Below, piece by piece: positions 8,515 to 17,776 of a stretch of 64,000 nucleotides of DNA. Each line of letters begins with the position of its first letter. Positions within the stretch are counted from its first letter, which is position 1. The translations under genes and the position numbers were made by a program. The notes under the pieces were generated by a model. The model did no database searches. It was not told where the DNA came from and saw only the letters and a program-made list of their open reading frames with translations. Origin of the DNA: Ignavibacteriales bacterium (GTDB lineage: Bacteria; Bacteroidota; Ignavibacteria; UBA10030); NCBI GenBank assembly GCA_026390595.1, contig JAPLFQ010000024.1, positions 116,399 through 180,398 on the forward strand, read 5' to 3'.

Positions 8515-9045
8515 GCTCTCTTTCTACGGTGGTTTCAAATATCTTTCAGGATTGGCCCGAGCGCTCTACATAAACGTTATGCACGATTTGCACGATTTAA
8601 GATACGGAGAGGGGAGGACAAAGGCAAGTGTTTTTGCGGGGAACGGGCCGGCCTGCAATCCCGGCCGTGGGTTGTGGGGGTCGATATGGACCCATCCTTT
8701 CAGAATAGCCCTGATTCAGGCGCAATGCAGGCACCTCTGCTTTTCGGTGTGCAATACTGCCGGATTCTCGATTTCGACATTCACTTCCTGAACAAATGGC
8801 AGCGATATTTCTTCGTTCCACGCTTGCCAGTTTGTTCTTTCCCGCGTATTTTGGCGTCGCAGATCCAGCGGATTTGTCCCTTCGCAGCACCGTATTCAGT
8901 TTTCTCACAAATAGCCTGGTGACCCTCCTACCGACCGTCAACAACGGGATGCCTGAATCCGTACGGTCTGTTCGGGAACTGATCATCAACAAGTAATGCC
9001 ACAATACAGCCAACAAGTGAATCGGTTCAGTCAAGGAGCTTCGAC
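8515..9045. other. Divergent intergenic region, carotenoid operon / protease
   Basis: 531 bases separate the divergently transcribed SRPBCC and protease genes, so it must hold both promoters. I see two short hairpins, GGCCGG paired with CCGGCC (8646-8651 with 8661-8666) and GGGTC paired with GACCC just downstream, plus a tandem 9-base repeat described separately. No convincing protein-coding frame was found: the open frames here lack ribosome-binding sites and homologous-looking sequence. AAGGAG precedes the protease ATG. I could not assign promoter hexamers with confidence. Confidence 0.6.
8581..8598. promoter_or_regulatory. Tandem 9-bp repeat upstream of carotenoid operon
   Basis: Two head-to-tail copies of GCACGATTT lie 67 bases upstream of the first carotenoid gene and directly next to a small palindrome CATAA-ACG-TTATG. 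Direct repeats at this distance could bind a regulator such as a MerR-type light or redox sensor, but no regulator gene is present in this part of the window. Function is inferred from position only. Confidence 0.35.
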
Positions 9046-12000
9046 ATGAACGCACGATCCCTTTTCTTCGCAATCCTTGTTACCTCCTTCTTCGCGCAAG
9101 CCCAGTCACAACAATTAAAGACGATGATGATCGACGGGAAAGAAGCTGTCGCCGGTGAGCTGATCATCAAACTCAAACCTCAGAATGCTGCAGCAAAAAC
9201 ACCACAGGTCGCAGCCAAGGCAAACCTCCTGCTGCAGTGCGGCGCTGTGATAAAGACGGAGTGGATGACGGGCACTGAGTTGTGGAAGGTGAGCCAGGAG
9301 GACATGGAGAGAGTGCTCGACCTGCTCAAGAACAATCCCCTCGTTGAGTATGTCTATCCTAACTACATGTGCGTGAAAGGCACGGGGAATCCGGGAATAA
9401 TCCCAAATGATCCGGAGTTCAACAAGCAGTGGCACCTGCTCAATACGGGACAAAACGGAGGAAATCCGGGAGCGGACATCCGCGCAACGGAGGCGTGGAC
9501 CATCACGACGGGAGATTCAACTGTCGTTGTCGCTGTCCTCGACTCCGGTGTTGACATCGATCATCCTGACCTGAAGAAGAACATCTGGGTAAACAAGAAG
9601 GAGATCCCGGGAAACGGTATTGACGACGACGGCAACGGGTTCATTGATGACGTGAATGGATGGGATTTCGTCGCCAATGACAACAACCCCCGGGCAAAGG
9701 GCAATTTCCACGGCACAGCGGTCGCCGGATTGATTGCCGCAGTACAGAACAACGGTATCGGTGTCTCGGGTGTTGCTCCATTCGTGAAGATTATGCCGGT
9801 GAGAATGCTGGACTCCACTGCAACGGGCGCGGTGGGAAGTGCGCTAAGTGCGTATGAGTATGCCATCAAGGCCGGGGCAAAGATTCTGAACTGCAGTTTT
9901 GGAGCGGACTATCATAACCCTGCTGAGGAAGACATGCTCAGGGTAGCAAACGAACGCGACATTCTTGTTGTGGCTTCAGCAGGCAACATCGCCCAAGATC
10001 TTGATCGCATGGTCTTTGTCAGGCCTGCCTCGGTCGATCTTCCCAATATTGTTGCCGTTGGAGCCTCGGACAATTCGGACAACCTCAGCTCGTTTTCATC
10101 CTACGGCCAAAACGTAGTGGCCGTTGTTGCTCCGGGGGATGTGACCTACACAACATCGATGAATGGAGGGTACACATTTTTTTCCGGCACCTCGGCTTCA
10201 GCGCCGGTGGCATCCGGCGTGGCGGCTCTGATCAGGAGTGCGTTCCCGATCCTGACAGCTGCACAAGTCCGTCAGCAAATGATACTGAGTTCCGATTTGG
10301 CCTCCCCTTCTCTCTACAAGCGTTCGCTTTCCAACGGCAGGGTCAATGCCTACAAAGCGGTGCAAGGACTCTACTTCACTCCATTTCAGTTGTTACCGAA
10401 ATCGGTCAATTTTGGAATCCAGAAGATCGGGACAACAGGGACGGAGCGTCCCGTCATTCTGAAAAATCCTTCCAACGATCCGCTGACGATCGATTCTCTC
10501 ATAGTAACTCCTTGTTTCAGTTTCAGCCGATCGGACTCCATGGCAAGAACTCTGCGCGGAGTCCGGGTTGCAGCAAGGGATTCAGTTGCCGTCAACATTT
10601 ACTTCACTCCCTCGGCTGTTGCGATTCATGAGGGAGTGTTCAGGATGTATCACAAGAACACCTATGGGCAGCTCGTTGTGCTGCAATCATCACTGGAAGG
10701 GCAAGGCATACGGGAGGGGACAGCGGTCTTGACGAAAAACGTCTCGGGGCATTGGACCAAACAGGATTCTCCCTATCTTATCAGCAATGATGTCGAGGTC
10801 TCAGGGGAGTTGGTGATTGATCCCGGGGCCAAAATCATCTTTGGGGGACCGTTCTTTCTCGCCTGCACGGACAATAACAGACTTATTGTGAAGGGGACGC
10901 CAACAGATAGTGTGCTCCTGACTGCAGAAAACCAGCAAGTGGGATGGAGCGGGATCGTTCTTTTTAAAACAATGCCTGGCAACGTGATTTTCGAATACAC
11001 GAACATCCAATATGCGAAGACGAAACCAGGCGACATCCTGGTTGGCGGTGTTACGCGCAACCGATGGGGGGGAGCGATAGCAAGCAAAGAATCTTCCCCC
11101 ATCATAAGGAATTGCAGATTCTCTGAGAACACTTGCGACGACGGGGGAGGGGGAGCGATTTCGATCACCTTCGGAAGACCCGTGATTGAGAATTGCCTTT
11201 TCAGAAACAATGTCGCTCATACGGGTGCTATCTCTTTCTCATATGGTGAGACGGGAATCTACAACAACCTGCTCCTCGTCAACAATCGAAGCAACAGTTT
11301 CTGTTCGGCTTTCTATTTCTCGGGCGGTACCGGCTTCTATACGATCAACAACAGTACCGTTTACGGCAGTGTTTCGTGCAATAATACAATAGCGATTGAC
11401 GTCGGGGTGAGAGTTGTCTTCAACAACTCAATATTCTACAAGAACACCGCAAGCTTCCTTGCTGGCGTGGGTTGGATATATGGAGGCCGACCTGCAGAGC
11501 TTGCTTTCAACTACTGCGATGTGGACACTTCTTCAGTGGCCCGATGCGCCGAAACCTATCCGGCCGACTATGGCATGAACAAGGTGACGTGGGGTCCGGG
11601 GTCATTTGCGGGCGATCCGAAATTTGTGAATGTGGCAGCGGGAGATTTCAGGCTCGCACCGAACTCCCCCGCTATCGACGCGGGCACACCTGATCCATCA
11701 GGGTTGGGTCTGGATCCGACGGACTTTGCAGGGAACGACAGGATCGCAAACGGGAGGATTGACCTCGGAGTCTATGAAATGGCTGCGAACGCGGTCAGAG
11801 TACCGCTCCCGCCTCTCGGTGTCTTACCTCTCGATAATTCAACAAGAATCATGTTGAAACCGACGCTGCTGTGGACCAAAGCGGATCGTGCGAGGACATA
11901 TCGCCTGCAGGTATCACTGACTCCAGCGTTCACTGCTCCGCTGGTACATGATTTTGAAATTGACATAGACACCATGCAGACAATCGGTCCGCTTCAAAAC

Positions 12001-13545
12001 TCCACGACATACTACTGGCGGGTAGGTGCAGCAAACAACGGTGGAGCCAGCAGCTGGTCCCAGCTGAGGCAATTCACTACGACAAGCGTGACAGTAGCAC
12101 CGCAGCCCCCCGCGCTTCTTTCTCCGTTGGGTGGCTCTTCGTACGGCTCACTCGTTTCGCCCTCTCCCACGTTCAAGTGGACAGAGTCAACCGATGCCAA
12201 GACGCACAGGCTGCAGATCTCGACTCATTCTGAGTATTGGGTCAAACCGTATCTGGTATTTGATTCGGCGATGGCGGGGACAGAGAAATCAGTGAACCTG
12301 CCGCCGGGTGCCACGTACTACTGGCGAGTGGCGGCCGAAGGAGAAGGGGGAATAGCATGGTCTACGGTCGCGAACTTCATGTCAGTTGTTTTGCCGCCCC
12401 CACCGCCCCTGCTATGGGACCCGTCAGATAGCGCGAAAAACGTCAATATTGCCCCGTCGATGCGGTGGGCCGGTATGCTGGCAGATCGCTATCACCTCCA
12501 GGTGTCGACGGTTCCAACCTTTGCCCGAACGGTGGTGGACGATTCTACCTCAACAGGCACAGGCCGGTATTGTCTCCTTCCTTCACCCGGGACTCTCTAC
12601 TATTGGCGTGTGCGGGCATGCAACGCCGCCGGATGGAGCGCGTTCTCGGTGACAAGGACCTTCACAACGGCTTCAACAGGTCCGGTTCCTCTGCAAGTGA
12701 ATCTGTGGACACCAAGTGACGGGGCCAAGAACGTCCGACCTTACGAGTCAATTCAAGGGGTCCCTTTGCAGGATGCAGCCACCTATCATATGCAAATTGC
12801 CACAGACTCGTTGCTGTCCGTCAGAATCGTCGACGATTCAACCTTGACCTCTCCTTGGCTGAGTACCGGAAAGCTCCCGTCAGGGACGAAGTATTTCTGG
12901 CGCATGCGGGCGAAGAATGTGTTTGGATGGGGTCCGTATTCTCCGGTATGGCGATTCACGACGGTTTTGACGACGCCAGCGTTGTTGGCTCCTGCCGACG
13001 GTGCGATGAACCTCCAACTGACCAGTACGTTCAGCTGGAACGCGGTTTCAGGAGCTACCGGGTATCAGCTGGACGTCTCGAAGGTGCAAACATTCTCGCC
13101 ACTCACACTATCCGATTCGGCTCTCACCACCAATTCAAAGGCCGTTGGACCTCTCTCGCTGAACACAACCTACTTCTGGCGAGTCCGAGCCAAGAACGAC
13201 GGCGGGTGGGGGGATTATTCGTTAACGAGAGCGTTCAGCACCATCCGGACGACATCGGTGGAACAGATCGGAAGCGGCATACCAACGGAATACGGTTTGA
13301 GCCAGAACTATCCCAACCCATTCAATCCAACTACGACAATCCAGTTTGATTTGCCGAAGTCGGGGTTTGTGTCTCTGAAGGTGTTCGATCTCCTTGGCCG
13401 TCAGGCAGCGACGCTGATTTCAGAGGAGTTGGATGCGGGCTACTACAGAAGCGTCTGGCGGGCGAACGTGCCGAGCGGCGTGTATTTCTACCGCATACAG
13501 GCGGGGGAGTTCAGTCAGACGAAGAGGCTGATTCTATTGAAGTAA
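9046..13545 (+). CDS. Secreted S8 subtilisin-like protease with type IX secretion tail
   Basis: 1499 residues. A signal peptide (1-21) leads into an inhibitor-like propeptide (about 30-110), then a subtilase domain with the triad Asp166 (VVAVLDSGVD), His222 (NFHGTAVAG) and Ser383 (SGTSASAPVAS), plus the oxyanion Asn314 (SAGN). Next come an immunoglobulin-like segment (430-560), a right-handed beta-helix region rich in NN and IxNC turns (about 600-830, LamG/pectate-lyase-like outer-membrane autotransporter style), five fibronectin-type repeats marked by YYWRV/YFWRV, and the type IX C-terminal domain with YPNPFNPTTTIQF and VFDLLGRQ. It should be exported across the outer membrane and anchored or released. 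AAGGAG lies 8 bases before the ATG. No link to neighbouring pathways is evident. Confidence 0.93.
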   Translation: MNARSLFFAILVTSFFAQAQSQQLKTMMIDGKEAVAGELIIKLKPQNAAAKTPQVAAKANLLLQCGAVIKTEWMTGTELWKVSQEDMERVLDLLKNNPLVEYVYPNYMCVKGTGNPGIIPNDPEFNKQWHLLNTGQNGGNPGADIRATEAWTITTGDSTVVVAVLDSGVDIDHPDLKKNIWVNKKEIPGNGIDDDGNGFIDDVNGWDFVANDNNPRAKGNFHGTAVAGLIAAVQNNGIGVSGVAPFVKIMPVRMLDSTATGAVGSALSAYEYAIKAGAKILNCSFGADYHNPAEEDMLRVANERDILVVASAGNIAQDLDRMVFVRPASVDLPNIVAVGASDNSDNLSSFSSYGQNVVAVVAPGDVTYTTSMNGGYTFFSGTSASAPVASGVAALIRSAFPILTAAQVRQQMILSSDLASPSLYKRSLSNGRVNAYKAVQGLYFTPFQLLPKSVNFGIQKIGTTGTERPVILKNPSNDPLTIDSLIVTPCFSFSRSDSMARTLRGVRVAARDSVAVNIYFTPSAVAIHEGVFRMYHKNTYGQLVVLQSSLEGQGIREGTAVLTKNVSGHWTKQDSPYLISNDVEVSGELVIDPGAKIIFGGPFFLACTDNNRLIVKGTPTDSVLLTAENQQVGWSGIVLFKTMPGNVIFEYTNIQYAKTKPGDILVGGVTRNRWGGAIASKESSPIIRNCRFSENTCDDGGGGAISITFGRPVIENCLFRNNVAHTGAISFSYGETGIYNNLLLVNNRSNSFCSAFYFSGGTGFYTINNSTVYGSVSCNNTIAIDVGVRVVFNNSIFYKNTASFLAGVGWIYGGRPAELAFNYCDVDTSSVARCAETYPADYGMNKVTWGPGSFAGDPKFVNVAAGDFRLAPNSPAIDAGTPDPSGLGLDPTDFAGNDRIANGRIDLGVYEMAANAVRVPLPPLGVLPLDNSTRIMLKPTLLWTKADRARTYRLQVSLTPAFTAPLVHDFEIDIDTMQTIGPLQNSTTYYWRVGAANNGGASSWSQLRQFTTTSVTVAPQPPALLSPLGGSSYGSLVSPSPTFKWTESTDAKTHRLQISTHSEYWVKPYLVFDSAMAGTEKSVNLPPGATYYWRVAAEGEGGIAWSTVANFMSVVLPPPPPLLWDPSDSAKNVNIAPSMRWAGMLADRYHLQVSTVPTFARTVVDDSTSTGTGRYCLLPSPGTLYYWRVRACNAAGWSAFSVTRTFTTASTGPVPLQVNLWTPSDGAKNVRPYESIQGVPLQDAATYHMQIATDSLLSVRIVDDSTLTSPWLSTGKLPSGTKYFWRMRAKNVFGWGPYSPVWRFTTVLTTPALLAPADGAMNLQLTSTFSWNAVSGATGYQLDVSKVQTFSPLTLSDSALTTNSKAVGPLSLNTTYFWRVRAKNDGGWGDYSLTRAFSTIRTTSVEQIGSGIPTEYGLSQNYPNPFNPTTTIQFDLPKSGFVSLKVFDLLGRQAATLISEELDAGYYRSVWRANVPSGVYFYRIQAGEFSQTKRLILLK

Positions 13546-13583
13546 TGCCGTGCCGATGTTGCCTGGCTGGCAGGTGACATGCT

Positions 13584-13624
13584 ACGCGGAACCGTTCAGG
13601 TGTCGTGGACGGCTCCGCGTTTCT
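13584..13624. terminator. Bidirectional terminator hairpin
   Basis: Twelve-base arms ACGCGGAACCGT and ACGGCTCCGCGT (13584-13595 and 13609-13620) pair with one mismatch and are followed by TTTCTATTT. The element lies between the convergent protease and heparinase-like genes and can serve both. Confidence 0.7.
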
Positions 13625-15599
13625 ATTTCCGTTTGAATGTGAAGTCGAGTGTCCCGGTCATCCCTGGATGAACGACGCTGAACACGATCCGCTGTACGGA
13701 TTCCCCCCACTCGTTTCGAAGCTCCTCATCCGCGATTTTCACGGTCTCGATCTTTTGAGTGACAATTGACGGATCAAACCCGATCTCAATCTGAGTGGCT
13801 GTTGTTGCTCCTTTGCCATTGCCGAGGTTGACCACAAGGACCCCTGGTTTGCTCCTGAGCGTTTTGCCGCAAGTCATGAACGTCATAAGCAGTTCCTTCC
13901 CCGGGGCATTGAGCGAATAACTCTCCCGGAGGAGAACCGTTCCCGTTCTCCGATCCAGCCTCAGCGTCCGATTCCACTTCGCGGTGTTTGCATCAGAAGG
14001 ATACGCTCCAGCGATATCGAGCGAGAACACCGCGGAGTCATCGTTGGCGTGGTACTGAACATCCCGCGCGGCGTATTGCTTCCCGTCCTTCTGCATCACT
14101 CCGTTAATCGTCGGGAGATTGTGGAAGGCCGACTGCATCGTCCAGATGTCGTACCGGCTGCTGCTGAATGTCTTGGCATTGTAACCTTCGGGTCCGACGT
14201 CAATGATGAACGGTTTGCCATCGACATACAAGAGAAAATTCCCGACGTCGTTGTGGTTGTGACTCTTTCCGTTGTGGAGACCCTGGGCAGCCAGATAGAA
14301 TCCCTCAGACGTGTTTGCACGTTCTCTTGCCGCGAAGAACTGAGTCTGCGGAAGCCACACGTCCCGCAGAAGCGGTCGTTTGGGAGTTTGATTCCGAATC
14401 ACATCAGCGTTGAAGAGAAAAAGAAGCTGCCGCGTCATGCTGCCGCGAATGCCAGTGGTGAAGATCCCCTGCCGGAGAGCCAACGCTCCACCCAGTTCGG
14501 AAAGGTAATCGTCGTGCACGTCGCGTCCAAACAGAACTGCCAGAGAAGACGGGAAGGGGATTTTCACGGGAGAGTCAGAAATGGTCACAAAGTAATCGTC
14601 AGCCACGTGCGTCCGGTAAATGTAACGTCCCATCTCACGGATGAGCGGGTGTGACATCAATGGGCTTGTGGTTCCCGTCGCACTGCCGAGGAGTACAAGT
14701 GACTCATAGAGAGAACCAACTGAGTGGTTCCAGTAGTTGGGGCCCTCATCGACGCCCCCATCGTCAGGATAGCTGTTCACGAATCGGTCGAGTATCATCG
14801 CGATCCTGGAAACAGCGCGTTGACGCGTTTCATCGTTCTCTTCAACGAGCAAGACAGCGGCAAGCCAGTTTGAGCAGATCCAGGATGTCCAGTTGTTGAT
14901 GGAGCGCCCCGGCTGTTCCTTCCCCGGCGTCATCATCCACCAAAAATCGTCCCGCTGCATGCAGGGTGTCAGCAGCCTCGCGTTCAACTCGTGTTTGATT
15001 CGTTCGGGCAGCAAAGGAGATACCTTGGACAACCCATCGCCGAGCAGGTAGTACGTCCATGCCAGAAGGTTCGCCGTTTCGCCGCAGTAGAGATCGACGA
15101 CTGGACTTGACTTGTCCGGGAGGCCGGGCGATGACTGAAGGGCGCTGAGATGAGCCGGAACGACCCACGAAGACTCCTCGCTCAGAAGCCAGATGCCTTC
15201 GGCTATCTTGTCGAGAAACCGGCCTTTGCCTTCCAGGCACTCCGCGAGGACGAGACTCTGAAGTTTCTGCCGTCTTTCACGATAGGGTCTGTCATACTCA
15301 GTGCGGATTCCTTTGCGGACGTATGTAAGGTACATCGCGGCGGTAAGATCCGGCCATTGATACTGCAATGCTTCGTCGCCTCTCCCGATATATGACTTCT
15401 TGAGAGCTTCAGGGAGAGCTTCCCAGGATGCTCTTTCTGACGCTTTGGGAAAGGGATGCCAGCTCGATTGGGTCGCGAGTGTTTTTCGGAGGTAATCAGT
15501 AGTATACGATTTGCTGAGCAGATCACGTTTCTTTCCAACGATCACACCTGTTGTCATGAAGCAAAGCAACAGCAGGTGAATCAATCGTACCAGGTGCAT
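13623..15599 (-). CDS. Heparinase II/III-like protein, copy 1
   Basis: 658 residues. The start is placed at an ATG followed by a clear signal peptide (LVRLIHLLLLCFMTTGVIVG); the open frame continues 35 codons upstream without one. An N-terminal alpha/alpha-toroid region (with WHPFPKASERASW, NNWTSWICSNWL and DGGVDEGPNYW) is followed by the heparinase II/III-type beta-sheet domain marked by KSHNHNDVGNFLLYVDGKPF. That histidine-rich motif is the family hallmark and binds metal or contacts substrate in polysaccharide lyases PL12/15/17/21. Closely similar to the gene at 60817, so the pair share an activity, probably eliminative cleavage of a uronate polymer or its oligosaccharides. Substrate cannot be told. 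It is divergent from the GH28 gene. Confidence 0.82.
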   Translation of the reverse strand: MHLVRLIHLLLLCFMTTGVIVGKKRDLLSKSYTTDYLRKTLATQSSWHPFPKASERASWEALPEALKKSYIGRGDEALQYQWPDLTAAMYLTYVRKGIRTEYDRPYRERRQKLQSLVLAECLEGKGRFLDKIAEGIWLLSEESSWVVPAHLSALQSSPGLPDKSSPVVDLYCGETANLLAWTYYLLGDGLSKVSPLLPERIKHELNARLLTPCMQRDDFWWMMTPGKEQPGRSINNWTSWICSNWLAAVLLVEENDETRQRAVSRIAMILDRFVNSYPDDGGVDEGPNYWNHSVGSLYESLVLLGSATGTTSPLMSHPLIREMGRYIYRTHVADDYFVTISDSPVKIPFPSSLAVLFGRDVHDDYLSELGGALALRQGIFTTGIRGSMTRQLLFLFNADVIRNQTPKRPLLRDVWLPQTQFFAARERANTSEGFYLAAQGLHNGKSHNHNDVGNFLLYVDGKPFIIDVGPEGYNAKTFSSSRYDIWTMQSAFHNLPTINGVMQKDGKQYAARDVQYHANDDSAVFSLDIAGAYPSDANTAKWNRTLRLDRRTGTVLLRESYSLNAPGKELLMTFMTCGKTLRSKPGVLVVNLGNGKGATTATQIEIGFDPSIVTQKIETVKIADEELRNEWGESVQRIVFSVVHPGMTGTLDFTFKRK

Positions 15600-15894
15600 C
15601 TGAATTGGTTGTATCCTGTTCTCATTGCGCAATGAGGGGTCTCCCTGGGTTGTTGAACGGATTCCAATCAGAAAATAGTCTTTGTCGGAGCCATCGGCAA
15701 GCAAGAAAGAGAGGCCGTCACGATTGCTGATATTGACAAACGGAGCTCCGGCATTCCAATAGTCTTGACTTCGGTAACGGCATTTGTTTTCTTATTCCTC
15801 CGCTTGTGCCTCAATGCAAACCGCTAGCGGGCACCGGTGCAGGAAATCGAAGCACATGATCCAGACTGAAAACAAACAGGGAAGTGAGTCGTCC

Positions 15895-17499
15895 ATGAAG
15901 CTGATGATCAGAATTCAACTTGCCGCGCTTCTCCTGGCATCGTATTCCTTCGCACAGCAGGATTCACGAGCCTTCAGTGTTGTGGACTTTGGCGCCAGGG
16001 GGGATGGGACGACACTCAATACTGCATCCATCCAGCGCGCTGTGGACAAGTGTGCTGAATCAGGCGGGGTAGTCGTAGTACCTCCAGGCATCTTCCTGAC
16101 CGGTTCGATCGAAATGAAGAGCAATGTCGAGCTTTACCTGCAGAAGGGAACGACCATCCTCGGGAGCAGCCGACTCTCCGATTACACCGAGCACAGGCCC
16201 CAACTCCGGTCGTACAACGACTCATTCCTCAGGCACAGTCTCTTCTATGCAGAGCGGCGGACGAACATCGCGATCAAAGGCGAGGGGGTCATCGACGGAA
16301 AAGGGGAGCAATTCAAGGTCATCTCAAAAGAGAAACCCGCACGGTACAAGAACCGGCCGTACTTGATCCGATTCGTGGAATGTACAGAAGTGAAGATCGA
16401 AGGCATCATGCTGCAGCGTCCGGCGTGCTGGACACAGCAGTACCTTGCCTGCGAGAACCTCGTCATCCACGGCATCCGTGTCTACAGCCACGCAAACAAG
16501 AACAATGACATGATGGACATCGACGGGTGCAGAAATGTCGTCATCTCGGATTGCGTCGGTGACACGGATGATGACGCCATCACGCTGAAGAGCACATCCG
16601 AACGGATCACGGAGAACGTGACGATAACGAATTGCGTGGTGAGCAGCCACTGCAACGCGTTGAAGACGGGGACGGAATCCACAGGAGGATTCCGGAATAT
16701 CGTGATCTCCAATATCATCGTAAAACCGTCCGAGGCTGACTCCGTGATGACCGGAAAACGTGGAGGAATCGCCGGTATTGCATTGACCAATGTCGATGGC
16801 GGCATCATGGATGGGATTTCTATTTCGAATGTCATCATCGACGGCCCCGAAGTTCCGATATTCATCCGGCTGGGGAATCGCGGAAGAGTACACTACGAAG
16901 GCGCGCCCGTGCCCCCCGTTGGAACGACCAGGAACATCAGCATCAGCGACGTCATCGCGAAGAACGCGAAGTCGACCGGCTGTTCGATCACGGGGATTCC
17001 GAATCACTCGCTGGAGAATATCTCCTTGAGGAATATCCGGATCTCATTTGCCGGGGGCGCGTCGGAGAAGTCGGGTGAAACTCCGAAGGAATTGGAAGAC
17101 CAGTATCCTGAATCGACCATGTGGGGCCAGCTACCGGCGTACGGATTCTACGTCCGGCACGTGAAGGGATTGACCTTGTCAGGTGTTGATCTTGTGTACG
17201 AACGGGAAGACGTGCGCCCGGCGCTTCTGTTGATTGATGTGGCCGACGCAAGAATCTCAGGCTTCAGTCCGATGATCTCCTTGCAGGCCGAGGCAGCCAT
17301 TGTTCTGGAGAATGTGAACACCGTGATGATCTCAGGATCGAGCGTGAAAACACCGACTCTCAATTTCATCAAATTGTCGGGTGGCCCGACCGGCAAGATT
17401 TCAGTCATCGGCAATGATCTGACGAATGTGAAGAACCTCTGTCCGCCGGTGGACAGGCTCGATGAGATACTCTTCTCCTCGTCCAACAGAATGAAATAG
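15895..17499 (+). CDS. GH28 family glycoside hydrolase (polygalacturonase-like)
   Basis: 534 residues from the ATG before a signal peptide (LMIRIQLAALLLASYSFAQ). Opening VVDFGARGDGTTLNTASIQ is the standard N-terminus of GH28 beta-helices. Catalytic aspartates are recognisable in NNDMMDID and GDTDDDAITLKS, and the later motif SSHCNALKTGTES replaces the classic GHG...RIK, a variant common among GH28 enzymes from gut and soil FCB bacteria acting on exo-ends or on rhamnogalacturonan. It should hydrolyse alpha-linked galacturonate or rhamnose links in pectin in the periplasm or outside. About 295 bases separate it from the divergent heparinase-like gene. A hairpin follows the stop. Confidence 0.88.
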   Translation: MKLMIRIQLAALLLASYSFAQQDSRAFSVVDFGARGDGTTLNTASIQRAVDKCAESGGVVVVPPGIFLTGSIEMKSNVELYLQKGTTILGSSRLSDYTEHRPQLRSYNDSFLRHSLFYAERRTNIAIKGEGVIDGKGEQFKVISKEKPARYKNRPYLIRFVECTEVKIEGIMLQRPACWTQQYLACENLVIHGIRVYSHANKNNDMMDIDGCRNVVISDCVGDTDDDAITLKSTSERITENVTITNCVVSSHCNALKTGTESTGGFRNIVISNIIVKPSEADSVMTGKRGGIAGIALTNVDGGIMDGISISNVIIDGPEVPIFIRLGNRGRVHYEGAPVPPVGTTRNISISDVIAKNAKSTGCSITGIPNHSLENISLRNIRISFAGGASEKSGETPKELEDQYPESTMWGQLPAYGFYVRHVKGLTLSGVDLVYEREDVRPALLLIDVADARISGFSPMISLQAEAAIVLENVNTVMISGSSVKTPTLNFIKLSGGPTGKISVIGNDLTNVKNLCPPVDRLDEILFSSSNRMK

Positions 17500-17534
17500 G
17501 ATTCAAGCACCTGCATAGATTCTCCTTCTCGAAA

Positions 17535-17573
17535 CTGGCAATTCGTAGTGTCCGACCGTCGTCGGATTGCCAG
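17535..17573 (+). terminator. Hairpin after GH28 gene
   Basis: CTGGCAAT (17535-17542) pairs perfectly with ATTGCCAG (17566-17573), with an inner TCCGAC/GTCGGA stem and a bulge on the left side. The downstream tract is A/T-rich but lacks a solid T run, so termination is likely but not certain. It separates the GH28 gene from the next promoter. Confidence 0.5.
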
Positions 17574-17611
17574 ATTTGAACATTAATAAAACGTCCCCAC
17601 TCAAAATCCCC

Positions 17612-17640
17612 TTGACAGAGTAGTCGTTTCCTGATATCTT
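17612..17640 (+). promoter_or_regulatory. Sigma70-like promoter of the polysaccharide-utilisation operon
   Basis: A perfect TTGACA (17612-17617), a 17-base spacer and TATCTT (17635-17640, four of six consensus bases) form a conventional promoter. It lies 136 bases upstream of the 1013-residue gene that begins the long plus-strand run of polysaccharide genes. Transcription would start near 17647, directly at the inverted repeat described next. Confidence 0.65.
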
Positions 17641-17647
17641 CTACCTA

Positions 17648-17673
17648 GTATATAGTTTATACCAACTATATAC
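17648..17673 (+). promoter_or_regulatory. Inverted-repeat operator at the predicted transcription start
   Basis: GTATATAGTT and AACTATATAC form perfect 10-base arms around the 6-base spacer TATACC. The position, just after the -10 element, is ideal for a repressor. The GntR/LacI-type regulator at 27602 in the same run of genes is the obvious candidate ligand-responsive repressor; that pairing is inferred. I found no second copy elsewhere in the window by eye. Confidence 0.6.
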
Positions 17674-17776
17674 CAACTCATGCCGTAGCTTTTCCTTTTC
17701 TCCACTGACCAATCGAAAATAGAGCGTCTTCCTGGCTTTCACACCGTGCAGTTTCAGGAAGCCAACTCACCTCACT

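Noticed and set aside
8395..8922. 175-codon open frame across the divergent space
   Set aside because: It overlaps the SRPBCC gene in antisense, lacks a ribosome-binding site and shows no domain; kept as non-coding.
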